A DNA stretch of 64,000 nucleotides from JACKIC01 sp964543795 (GTDB lineage Bacteria; Planctomycetota; UBA1135; UBA2386). Below, in pieces: positions 9,718 through 18,072 of the stretch (within the stretch, counting starts at the first letter, position 1; the number at the start of each line of letters is the position of its first letter). The notes under the pieces were generated by a model, which was given only the letters and a program-made list of their open reading frames with translations, did no database searches and was not told the origin of the DNA. Where the stretch lies: assembly GCA_964543795.1 (NCBI GenBank), contig CAZIZN010000030.1:1-64000 (forward strand), in the 5' to 3' direction. The translations under genes and the position numbers were made by a program.

Positions 9718-10125
9718 TCACTTCACCGTGTCGGCGTCCATCTGATAGATCATCACGACGACGCCGTCTTCCTTCTCCTCGCCGACGTAGAGCTTGCCGG
9801 TGACCGTCACCACGCCCGGCAGGATGTCCATCGTGACCCCGTCGGGCAGCGTGCAGAAGACGATCTCGTTGAGCTTGGGCGTGCCGTTGCAGCCGCACGC
9901 GTCGTTGATCAGCATGAACTGGTTCACGGGGGAGCTGCCGGGAACCTCGCGCTGCATGAAGCCGCTGATCGTCACCACCTTCTCGTCGAGGTCGGTGACC
10001 TCCTTGGGCATCGTCATGCCTTCGGTGTAGTCGAAGCCGGCGAGCACGGCGAAGCTGGTCTTGGTCGGATCCTGGTCCGGCAGGGCGGCGAGGCCGAGCA
10101 GCAGCAGGGGGCGCAGGAGGGACAT
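9718..10125 (-). CDS. DUF3299-like small exported protein
   Basis: A 135-residue protein starting at the ATG at 10125 with a short hydrophobic leader (LLRPLLLLGLAAL). The body follows the DUF3299 pattern: a FDYTEGMTMP start, VTISGFMQ strand, a cysteine pair in DACGCNG, then PKLNEIVFC and a closing VTVTGKLYVGEE strand. Members are usually periplasmic and some bind metal; the biochemical role is not known. It lies 35 nt downstream of the HAD nucleotidase gene and 44 nt upstream of the HEAT-like gene, so it sits inside the minus-strand run. A longer frame running through it from 14304 is an artefact of GC bias. Confidence 0.75.
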   Translation of the reverse strand: MSLLRPLLLLGLAALPDQDPTKTSFAVLAGFDYTEGMTMPKEVTDLDEKVVTISGFMQREVPGSSPVNQFMLINDACGCNGTPKLNEIVFCTLPDGVTMDILPGVVTVTGKLYVGEEKEDGVVVMIYQMDADTVK

Positions 10126-10160
10126 CGGGGGCGGCAGGATAGCAGAAGGCGGCGGCGCGG

Positions 10161-11624
10161 TCAGCCGGCCGGTGGCGGCTCGACCGGCTCGCTGGCGGCG
10201 TCGTGCGGCAGGCGGCCGCGGGCTGCCCGCAGGTAGCCGAACGGGGTCAGCCACAGGAAGTTCGAGACGCGCGAGGTGTAGACGTCGGCGTGCCGTTCGA
10301 TCTGCCGCGCGAGCCGGCTCTTGTCGTTGCCGGCGCGCATGAGCGGGCCCCAGCGGGAGTGGCCGAGCTGGCCGGCCGCCATCGCCAGCGGCGCGATGCG
10401 CGCGTCGAGGGCCTCGGCCGCGCCGCGCAGCACGCGCAGCCGTTCCTGCACCTCGCCGCTCGTCGCCGCGATGCCGGCCGGCAGCGGCTCGTGGCCGGCG
10501 TGGCGCTGCAGCGACAGCCGCAGCGCCGCCTGCTCGTGGTCGAGCGCCGCCTTCTCGCGCATGAGCTGCTCGAGGTGCCTCTGCTGCGGGCCGAACGCGC
10601 GTTCGTCGCGCACCTCGTCCTCGAGTTCGCGCAGGATCATCGCCGTGCGCCAGCGCCGGATCCGGCTCGACACGTGCACGTCGGCGTAGACGTGGTCGCC
10701 GACGTAGAGGATCGACTCGCCGCTGCCGCCGAGGAAGGCCTGCACCTCGCGCGCGTTGCCGCCGCGGTAGACGCCGCCGGCGCGCAGCGGGCCGGTCAGC
10801 GGGCGTTCGGTGCCGGCCGCGTCGAGGATCTCGGCGAACGGTGCGGTACCGTCGAAGAAGCCCGGCTTGCGCGCCTGGGCGATCACCAGCGTGAACAGGT
10901 CGCGCCAGCTCGCGCCGCCGAGCCGGCCGTCGAACGCGTAGCCCATCATCGCCTGCGTGTAGTGCCACTCCGAGTTCGTGGCGAGGAACAGCTTCTTGCC
11001 CGCTTGCCGGAGGTCGAGCAGCGTGCGGGGCAGGTCCGGATCGAGCTGCACGAACCGCTCGGGGTCGGCGATGATCTCGGCCTTCAGTTGCCCTTCGAGA
11101 TGGGCCGCATCCATCGCGCCGCCGACGAGGTCGTAGATCGTGCGGTAGTCGAGGTCGGGCAGGCGGCCGGCGTCGCGCAGGTCGACGAGCTGCGCGTAGA
11201 GCGACGCCTCGGACAGCGAAAACAGCGTGTTGAGGAACACCCAGCGCGGCTCGCTGAGGTCGACCCAGACCTCGTCGTAGGCGGCGCGGCGTTCGGCATG
11301 GGGCAGCGGACAGGTGCCGTGCGAGGCCTGCGTGACGTAGCCGAACCGGTTGGCCTTCACGAGGTTGCCGAGTTCGAGATCGATCACGAGGCCGCGCGAG
11401 AACGCGTCGGGATCGAAGGTCAGGTCGGCGACCGGATGGCCGGCGTCGCCGAGGCGCTGCTGCACGTGGGCGAACGCCCGGGCCTCCCACGCGCGGACGT
11501 CGTAGTGGACCAGCGTGTAGTCCATGTCGAAACCGATCGCCTGGATCGAGCGCATGTTCAGCGTGCGATTGCAGAACACACGCCGCTCGGGCGGCGGCTC
11601 GAAGCCGATCGGGCTGCTCGTCAT
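10161..11624 (-). CDS. HAD-family 5'-nucleotidase (IMP/GMP-specific type)
   Basis: A 487-residue protein of the HAD 5'-nucleotidase family (cytosolic purine nucleotidase type). The first HAD motif is FDMDYTLVHYD near the N-terminus, with both Asp residues. LFLATNSEWHYT is the second motif, and the late ILYVGDHVYADV holds the acidic motif 4. Family members dephosphorylate purine nucleoside monophosphates, mainly IMP and GMP. I start at the ATG at 11624, which gives MTSSPIGFEPPPE; the frame is open for 17 codons further upstream but without family-like sequence. Followed by the DUF3299 gene after 35 nt. Confidence 0.9.
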   Translation of the reverse strand: MTSSPIGFEPPPERRVFCNRTLNMRSIQAIGFDMDYTLVHYDVRAWEARAFAHVQQRLGDAGHPVADLTFDPDAFSRGLVIDLELGNLVKANRFGYVTQASHGTCPLPHAERRAAYDEVWVDLSEPRWVFLNTLFSLSEASLYAQLVDLRDAGRLPDLDYRTIYDLVGGAMDAAHLEGQLKAEIIADPERFVQLDPDLPRTLLDLRQAGKKLFLATNSEWHYTQAMMGYAFDGRLGGASWRDLFTLVIAQARKPGFFDGTAPFAEILDAAGTERPLTGPLRAGGVYRGGNAREVQAFLGGSGESILYVGDHVYADVHVSSRIRRWRTAMILRELEDEVRDERAFGPQQRHLEQLMREKAALDHEQAALRLSLQRHAGHEPLPAGIAATSGEVQERLRVLRGAAEALDARIAPLAMAAGQLGHSRWGPLMRAGNDKSRLARQIERHADVYTSRVSNFLWLTPFGYLRAARGRLPHDAASEPVEPPPAG

Positions 11625-11684
11625 GGCGATGTTGTAGCGCGCCGTTCCCGTCTGCGCGCCGCCACGACACCGCATGCGGACCGA

Positions 11685-13520
11685 TCAGAGCCGCAGCCCG
11701 AACTCGACCTCGATCGCGTTGCTCGTGTAGATCGGGAACGGATCGATCGCGTTGGCGTCGAAGATCGTCCACTGGAAGAACGCGGTGAGGCCGAGCAGGC
11801 CGAGGTCCGACGGCACCGGCAGCACCGCTTCTGCACGACCGGCACCTTCGGCCGCGGCGTGCACCGACTGCAGGTTGCCGTAGACGTCGGGCACGAACGC
11901 GAACTGCAGGCCGAGCCACGTGAGCGATGCCGGCATCGTGCCGCCGATCGCGCCTACCAGCGCGTCGCGCGGCGCGTCGCCCAGGGTGAGCACGAAATCC
12001 GGGTTGCCGAGGTGGGGCATGCCGCCGCGCGTGCCGCAGCGCGAACGCAACCCGCTTGGGGCGGCTCGGCCGGGCGCGATGTCCCGCACGTGGCCGCGTG
12101 CGGGGCCGGCCGCGAACTGGGCCAGGTTGCGCAGCGACGCGGACGCGAGCGTCGTCGCCTGCTGCGTCACCGTCATGAGGCAACCGACGAAGAGGTCCGG
12201 CACCTGGTCGAGTTCGAGGTCGCAGAGCATCAGCGAGCGCGGCGCCGACAGGTGCGGACGCCACGTGGTCAGGCCGCCGAGGACCGCGGCCGGCGGCGCG
12301 TTGCGCGTGTCCGCGCAGAGGTTCAGGGAGTGCACGTGCGCGCTGGCGTGCGAACCAAGGGAGTCGAGCGGACCCATGAGCCAGACCAGTTCGCCGGGGC
12401 CGGCGGCCTTCTTGGCCACCAGGGCGACGAGATCCGTGTGGCCGTCGAGATCGAAGTCGGCGGCCTGCGCCGCCTGCAGGTCGCCGAACGTGCACGTGCT
12501 GATCGAGTATGGCAGCGCCACCATGCTCGCGGTGGTCACGGTGCCCTGCGGGTCGACGTCGAGCACGCAGAGCTCGGGGCGCATGGTCCAGTTGGACGGG
12601 AAGCTGTGCCCCGTGACGAAGTAGGCGTGGTGGCCACCCAGCAGCGGACTGCCGGTGACGTGGGCGATCGAGGTCGCGAACAGCGCGGCGTTGACGGGCT
12701 GTGCCGCGCCGAGCGACTGCGCGATGCGGCCGGCGAAGCGATAGCGGGCGACGTCGGCGGTGTAGGAGGCGGAGTTCGGCGAGTTCTGTCCGAGCACCAG
12801 CAGGGTCTCGGCGCGCCCGTCGCGGTCCCAGTCGATCCAGTCGGCGTCGACGGCGGCGCTGCCGGTCGGCACGCGCAGCACGGGTTCGAACGTGCCGTCG
12901 CCGCGGCCGAAGTAGACGAACAGGCCGGTGCCCGTCACGCTCTGCGCGACGTGATCGGCGAGGACGGGTGCGATCAGCAGATCCAGGTGGCCGTCGCCGT
13001 CGTAGTCGGCCGTCTCGCAGAGCGGCACGTGCAGCACGGTCGGCCACGGAATGGTGAAGAAGCGCGTCAGGTCGTCGACGAGCACACTCGCGCCGAAGCC
13101 GGGGATCGTCGTCGACTGGCCGCTGTTGCGGCAGATGCCGATCGCCGCGCTCAGCGTGACCGAGGCGATGTCGGCGAAGCCGTCCTCGTCGAAGTCGCCG
13201 ACGGCGATGCGCGCGGTGGCCGCGAGCGACGGTGGACCCGCAGGGGTGGCGCCGGTCGCGTCGGCGAGCTGGCTGCCGTCGCGCTCGAGCAGCTTCGCGC
13301 GGAAGGCGACGAAGTTGGAGCCGATCGCGAAGCCGGGGTTCGACTGCACGATGTCGACGACGCCGTCGCCGTTGATGTCGCACGCGTCGACGTCCGGTCC
13401 GACCATGAACACGGCGGGGAGGATCGTCGGCGGGCCGAAGTTCGGCCCGTTCTGCGCCACGCCGCTGCCAATCGCCGCCACGCCGGCCGCTGAGCCGGCG
13501 ATCTTCCACAGCAGGTCCAT
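11685..13520 (-). CDS. Secreted FG-GAP/VCBS repeat protein
   Basis: A 611-residue protein with a signal peptide (residues 1-22, ending GSGVAQ). The rest is a chain of FG-GAP/VCBS units, seen as calcium-loop motifs such as CDINGDGVVDIVQS, VGDFDEDGFADIAS, ADYDGDGHLDLLIA and DFDLDGHTDLVALV. These units fold into a beta-propeller like that of integrin alpha chains and are typical of surface-exposed or secreted planctomycete proteins. A strong ribosome-binding site, AGGAGGT (13526-13532), lies 5 nt before the ATG and fixes the start. The ligand is unknown. The last 100 residues are not repeat-like. Confidence 0.88.
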   Translation of the reverse strand: MDLLWKIAGSAAGVAAIGSGVAQNGPNFGPPTILPAVFMVGPDVDACDINGDGVVDIVQSNPGFAIGSNFVAFRAKLLERDGSQLADATGATPAGPPSLAATARIAVGDFDEDGFADIASVTLSAAIGICRNSGQSTTIPGFGASVLVDDLTRFFTIPWPTVLHVPLCETADYDGDGHLDLLIAPVLADHVAQSVTGTGLFVYFGRGDGTFEPVLRVPTGSAAVDADWIDWDRDGRAETLLVLGQNSPNSASYTADVARYRFAGRIAQSLGAAQPVNAALFATSIAHVTGSPLLGGHHAYFVTGHSFPSNWTMRPELCVLDVDPQGTVTTASMVALPYSISTCTFGDLQAAQAADFDLDGHTDLVALVAKKAAGPGELVWLMGPLDSLGSHASAHVHSLNLCADTRNAPPAAVLGGLTTWRPHLSAPRSLMLCDLELDQVPDLFVGCLMTVTQQATTLASASLRNLAQFAAGPARGHVRDIAPGRAAPSGLRSRCGTRGGMPHLGNPDFVLTLGDAPRDALVGAIGGTMPASLTWLGLQFAFVPDVYGNLQSVHAAAEGAGRAEAVLPVPSDLGLLGLTAFFQWTIFDANAIDPFPIYTSNAIEVEFGLRL

Positions 13521-13990
13521 TGCGTACCTCCTGCTTCTCCCTCTTGTGGCGCGTGGGCGAGACGCGTCGTCGAGGCAGAAGCCTCACCGAGTTGTCTGCG
13601 CACTGCTCGCGAATGCGGGCAGCGCGTAGGAGCAGCCTTCGTCGCGGCATCGCCCGCTCTTGAGGCGATCTCGACGGCGGACTCCTAGTCGTTGCGGCGG
13701 AGCGGCTTGCGGGTGCACGATTTTCCTGGCACGCCGCAGTGCGCAGCTTCGTGCAGCGCTGCCGCGCCGCGCCGACCGGTCCCGATTCGCCTTCGACGGC
13801 TCCACACAGGAACAGTGTGTGGGAGGGGGCAAGCGCGCGCCGCGGGCGCGCCGGTTCGCCAGCGCCTCGCGGGTTCTGCGGCCGGGATCCCGGATCGCGT
13901 CCACGGCCGCTCGTCGGCTCGGGCCATGCGCCCGCACCAGCCACCGCGCGCCGCGACGCGACCCGTCGACCCTGGGCGGTCCGGCGTCGT
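13521..13990. other. 470-nt intergenic region between minus-strand genes
   Basis: No gene is supported. The region should carry the promoter of the FG-GAP gene at its left end, where the AGGAGGT site is. A small inverted repeat, CCACAC (13802-13807) with GTGTGG (13817-13822), lies in the middle and could be a weak stem-loop. Short frames on both strands have no coding character. Confidence 0.45.
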
Positions 13991-14404
13991 TCAGACCCCT
14001 TCGTAGAGGTTGGCCACGACCAGGCTGCCGTCGTCGAGGCGGACCGGTACGAGGATGCGGCGGTAGCCGTCGCCTTCGAAGGCGTCGAGCTGCGCCCAGC
14101 GCGCCGGCAGCGCCGCGCTGCAGAGGAGGTGCACGGCGACGGGCGCGGCCAGCGGGTCGTAGGTGAACACGGGGTAGTCGCGCAGGCTGCGCCGGCCGGT
14201 GACGGTGCCCAGGGACCAGGTGCCGGGACACGCGGCGAGTTCGTCGTGGTGGGGGCCGCCGGGCGCCAGGGTGCCGTAGACGGCGAGCCGGTGGCTCGCG
14301 GCACAGCGCCGGTCCAGTTCAGCCTCGGCGGCTGCGTCGGAGGATCCGCTCCGGCGGGCGGTGGCGGCGCGGGCCAGGAGTTCCTGGAGGGAGGCGTCGA
14401 TCAC
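13991..14404 (-). CDS. Gamma-glutamylcyclotransferase-like (AIG2/GGCT) protein
   Basis: A 137-residue protein starting at a GTG at 14404. The N-terminal 45 residues are helical. Then comes the family signature YGTLAPGGPHH, which binds the gamma-glutamyl group, and later LDAFEGDGYRRILVPV, whose Glu is the expected catalytic acid. GGCT enzymes release 5-oxoproline from gamma-glutamyl peptides; AIG2-like relatives differ in substrate. The gene is divergent from the DsbD gene, so the two share the 135 nt between them. A longer antisense frame over DsbD joins this frame by chance and is not used. Confidence 0.83.
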   Translation of the reverse strand: MIDASLQELLARAATARRSGSSDAAAEAELDRRCAASHRLAVYGTLAPGGPHHDELAACPGTWSLGTVTGRRSLRDYPVFTYDPLAAPVAVHLLCSAALPARWAQLDAFEGDGYRRILVPVRLDDGSLVVANLYEGV

Positions 14405-14539
14405 GGGCGCGAATCTAGGCGCACCGGATCGCCTGGGCAGGTGTCTGGCGGTCCTGCAGGGCATTTTCCGGGCGCGGCCACGCGCCGAGGGATCGATCGA
14501 CGCGCGGCTCGTATCATGCCCGCCCCGATGGTCACCCCA

Positions 14540-16945
14540 ATGCGATGGTTGTCCCTGCTGGCCGTGTTGCTGTACACGGCGCTCGCGCCGGCCCAGTCCG
14601 ACGACAAGTTCCAGGTCAGCGCCAGTTTCGAGCCCGCGGCCGCGAAGCCCGGCGACGTCGTGACGCTGCGCATCGAAGCGACCGTCGCCGACGGCTGGCA
14701 CGCCTACGGCACCAAGGAGACGAACAACATCCCGGTGGCGTTGCCCGCGGCGAAGCTGCAGCTCGGCGGGCTCGAGATCGTCGCGCCGGCGAAGATCCCC
14801 GAAGGCACTCCGAAGCCCGGGCCGCTGGGTCCGCAGTACGAGCTGCCGCCGATCTTCACCGTCGACCAGCAGCTGCGGGTGCCGGCGGGCATGGCGGCCG
14901 GGGAGGTGAAGGTCGCGGGCCAGCTGAAGTACCAGATCTGCGACGAGAACAGCTGCCTGCCGCCGGACCATGCGAAGTTCACGGCGACGTTGCAGGTGGA
15001 GGCCGCGCCGGCCGGTGCCGCTGCCACGCAGGATCCCGCCGCCGGGCTCGGCGTGAAGCCGGGCCTGCAGCTCGATCCCGACGCCAAGCTGACGTTGACC
15101 GCGCGCTTCGAGCCGGCGACGGCGCGCGCGGGCGAGACCGTGCAGCTCGTGCTCGAAGCGGTGGTGATCGAAGGCTGGCACGCCTACGGCACGCGCGAGA
15201 CGACCAACGAGCCGGTGCGCCTGTTGCCCGAGAAGCTGAAGCTCGGCGCGCTCGAGCGGGTCGGTGAGCCGCAGGTGCCGCCCGGTGACTACAAGGACTT
15301 CGCCGGACTGGAGACCTATCCACTGCCGCCCGTGTTCGAAGTGCGCCAGGCGGTCGCGGTGCCGGTGGGCACGCCGCCCGGTGAGATCGCGGTCGAGGGT
15401 GCTCTGGACTACACGGTCTGCGACGAGAACTCGTGCGACCCGGCGGCCGAGGCGCCGTTCCGCGCGAAGCTCGTCGTCGAGGCGGGCGAGGCGCGCGCCG
15501 GCGCGACGGTGCCATTGCCGGTGCCGCCGGTCGAAACCCCGGTCGAGCCGCCGGTCGAACCGCCGACGACGGCAGCGCCGGACGCGAGCGGCTTCGGCGG
15601 CTCGCTGTGGGCGCTGATCCTCGCCTGCATCGGCGGCGGCCTGTTCGCCCTGGCGATGCCCTGCACCTACCCGATGATCCCGATCACCTTCAGCTTCTTC
15701 ACCAAGCAGGCGGAGAAGCGCGGCGGCAACGTGCTGTCGCTGGCGATCGTCTACGGGCTCGGCATCGTCGCGATGTTCACGATCGTCGGCGCACTGATGG
15801 CGCAGGTGATCATCGACGTCGTCAACCACTGGGTGACGAACGTGGTCATCGGCGCGATGTTCGTGTTCTTCGCGTTCGTGCTGTTCGGCTGGATCAACCT
15901 GAGTCCGCCGCAGTCGCTGCAGCGGGCGGCAGGCAAGGCGAGCGCCGTCGGCGGCTACCTCGGCGTGTTCTTCATGGGCGCCACGCTCGTGATCACCTCG
16001 TTCACCTGCACCGCGCCGATCGTCGGCTCGCTGCTCGCGAACGTCGCGCAGTTCGGGACCGGCCGCGTCGCGCTCGGCATGGCGATCTTCGGACTCACGA
16101 TGGCGGCGCCATTCGTGTTCCTCTCGCTGATGCCGACCAAGGTCAAGCAGATGCCGAAGTCGGGCGAGTGGATGGAGACGCTCAAGGTCTCGCTCGGCTT
16201 CGTCGAACTCGCCGCCGCGCTGAAGTTCGTCTCGATGGTCGACTTCGCGCTCGGCTGGCAGATCATGCCGCGCGAGCTGTTCCTGCTGCTGTGGACCGCG
16301 ATCTTCGGCATGTGGGCGCTCTACCTGTTCGGCATCCTGCGCAAGGCCGGCTCGCCGAACGAGGGTGTGGGTGCGGGCCGCATGGCCAGCGGCATGGCGG
16401 TGACGTTGCTCGCGACCTACTTCCTGTTCGGCGCGCTCGGCAACAAGCTCGACTCGATCATGACCGGGTTCATCCCCGGCTACTCGAACTCGCTGGTCTC
16501 GCGCGGCGAGTCCGGCGAGTCCAAGCCGAAGGCGGGCCACACGCTGGTCTACGACGATCCCGCCGAGGCGACGCGCGTCGCGATCGCCGAGGACAAGCTG
16601 CTGCTCTACAACTTCACGGGCTTCAATTGAGCTTCGTGCCGCATCATGGAAGACAAGGTCTTCCCGAGCCCGGCGGTCGCCGGACTCATGCAGCAGTTCG
16701 TGGTGGAAGGGCGCCTGCACACCGACGCGCAGAACACGCTGACCGATGCGCAGTTCGCCACCAACCGCAAGGTGCAGGCGGACGTCGCCGGCACCAAGGC
16801 CAACCCCTACTTCGTCGTCGTCGATCCGAAGACGGGCGCCGAGATCGCCGAACACAAGTTGAGCGGCGGCTGGACCGAGTGGGAGGCCAACTGGAAGGCG
16901 TTCCTCGAGGAAGTGCTCGTGAAGTCGGGGCGCAGGAAGCCCTGA
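14540..16945 (+). CDS. dsbD: Selenocysteine-containing DsbD-type thiol:disulfide interchange protein
   Basis: Read through the TGA at 16628-16630 the gene encodes 801 residues. A signal peptide (1-20) is followed by two DsbD alpha-type domains (about 22-155 and 180-315), each with the CDENSC cysteine pair (134/139 and 294/299). A Pro-rich linker leads to the membrane beta domain (about 352-650) with its two redox cysteines in AMPCTYP (C375) and SFTCTAP (C490). The C-terminal thioredoxin domain has NFTGFN-U-ASCR, with Sec at 697 and Cys at 700, where relatives have CxxC. The protein should carry electrons across the inner membrane to periplasmic or outer thiols. The frame after TGA is undisturbed to 16945. 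ATGs at 14516 and 14528 are in-frame alternatives; 14540 gives the cleanest signal peptide. Standard gene callers would split it into 14540-16630 and 16646-16945. Confidence 0.9.
16628..16664 (+). promoter_or_regulatory. UGA selenocysteine codon and candidate bacterial SECIS element
   Basis: The TGA at 16628-16630 is followed by a perfect stem-loop: GGAAGAC (16648-16654), loop AAG (16655-16657), GTCTTCC (16658-16664). The loop begins 25 nt after the UGA, inside the window known for bacterial SECIS elements, and it contains a G. Such hairpins bind SelB with Sec-tRNA and redirect the UGA. The hairpin is inside the coding region, as bacterial SECIS elements are. Confidence 0.78.
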
Positions 16946-16972
16946 CGGGTCGCGTGCCGCGCCCCCGAGGGC

Positions 16973-17902
16973 TCACGCCGCCGCGCGCGGCGGCGCGGCC
17001 GGCACGACGGTGCGCCGCACGATCTCGTTGCCGCGCAGGATGCGAGCGGCGACCTCGGCGCCGATGCGCGAGCGCGGCATCGCCGCCATCAGGTCGCCGA
17101 CGCCGCGCACGGTGCGTTCGTCGAGACTGATCAGCAGGTCTCCGGGGAGCAGCCCGGCCGCGGCGGCCGGCGAGCCCGGCGTCACGGCCGCGATCGCGAG
17201 CGCGCGCGGCGACGGCAGGCCGAGCCGGTGCGCGATCGTCGGCGCGATCTCGATGCCCTGCACGGCGACGCCGAGCCAGCCGCGCACGACGCGGCCGTGT
17301 TGGCGCAGTTCGGGCAGCACGACGAGCGCCGTCGCCGCGGGAACGGCGAAGCAGAGCCCCTGCGCCTGCGGCACGATCGCCGTGGCGATGCCGATCACTT
17401 CGCCGTCGGCGTCGAGCAAGGGGCCGCCCGAGTTGCCGGGGTTGAGCGGGGCGTCGGTCTGGATCACGTCCTCGATCGAGCGGCCGTTCGGGCCGGGCAG
17501 CGAACGGCCGAGGCCGCTGACGATGCCGGCGGTGACCGAATGCGCGAGTCCGTGCGGGCAGCCGACCGCGAGCGCGTAGTCGCCGACGCGCAGCGAGGCC
17601 GAGTCGCGCAGCGGCAGCGGCGCCTCCGCGGCGACCGCGACCCGCAGCAGCGCCAGATCGGTCAGCGGATCGGTGCCGAGCACGTCGGCGACGGCGGTGC
17701 GGCCGTCGTGGAAGGTCGCTTCGACGGCGACGGCGCCGTCGACGACGTGGCAGTTGGTCAGCGCGAGCCCGTCGTCGCTGCACAGGAAGGCCGAACCGGT
17801 GCCGCTGCGACCGCGGCCGATCGTACGCAGGTGCAGCACCGCGGGCCGCACGCGCGCGACGACGTCGGCGACCTGTTCGGAGAACTGGCGCAGCAGATTC
17901 AT
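16973..17902 (-). CDS. HtrA/DegP-like trypsin-type serine protease with PDZ domain
   Basis: A 309-residue S1C protease. The catalytic triad is visible as TNCHVV (H52), DPLTDLALL (D82) and NPGNSGGPL (S158). A single PDZ domain covers about residues 205-300. Unlike most HtrA proteins it has no signal peptide or membrane helix at the N-terminus, which begins MNLLRQFSEQVADVV, so it is probably cytoplasmic. It is convergent with dsbD, whose product may deal with the same kind of misfolded envelope protein, but shared function is not shown. Confidence 0.9.
   Translation of the reverse strand: MNLLRQFSEQVADVVARVRPAVLHLRTIGRGRSGTGSAFLCSDDGLALTNCHVVDGAVAVEATFHDGRTAVADVLGTDPLTDLALLRVAVAAEAPLPLRDSASLRVGDYALAVGCPHGLAHSVTAGIVSGLGRSLPGPNGRSIEDVIQTDAPLNPGNSGGPLLDADGEVIGIATAIVPQAQGLCFAVPAATALVVLPELRQHGRVVRGWLGVAVQGIEIAPTIAHRLGLPSPRALAIAAVTPGSPAAAAGLLPGDLLISLDERTVRGVGDLMAAMPRSRIGAEVAARILRGNEIVRRTVVPAAPPRAAA
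16977..16994. terminator. GC palindrome between convergent dsbD and htrA-like genes
   Basis: An 18-nt fully self-complementary run starts at 16977, within the last Ala/Arg codons of the protease gene and 32 nt past the dsbD stop. It can form a hairpin on either strand. There is no T-tract, so terminator activity is uncertain. Confidence 0.3.
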
Positions 17903-18072
17903 GCGCGGCCCTTAGGCCGCGGGCCCCCGGCCCGGCAAATCGCGCGGTCGGCCACTCGCTGGCGCGGTCTCGCCGATCGTCGCCGATCCGGTGCATCCGG
18001 TGGCGTCGGGGAGCGAAACGCGCCCCGTCCGAGCCCTCGTGGCTCGCCACCCACCACTTCGAGGATCCACCC

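Noticed and set aside
4907..9745. 1612-codon open frame antisense to the GlmS-like and HEAT-like genes
   Set aside because: Its translation is Arg/Ala/Gly/Val-rich with no domain. It is caused by GC-rich third positions of the real minus-strand genes.
16631..16945. A separate small gene starting at the ATG at 16646
   Set aside because: It would be half a thioredoxin domain missing its active site, and it continues exactly the frame of dsbD. A single gene with Sec explains both parts.
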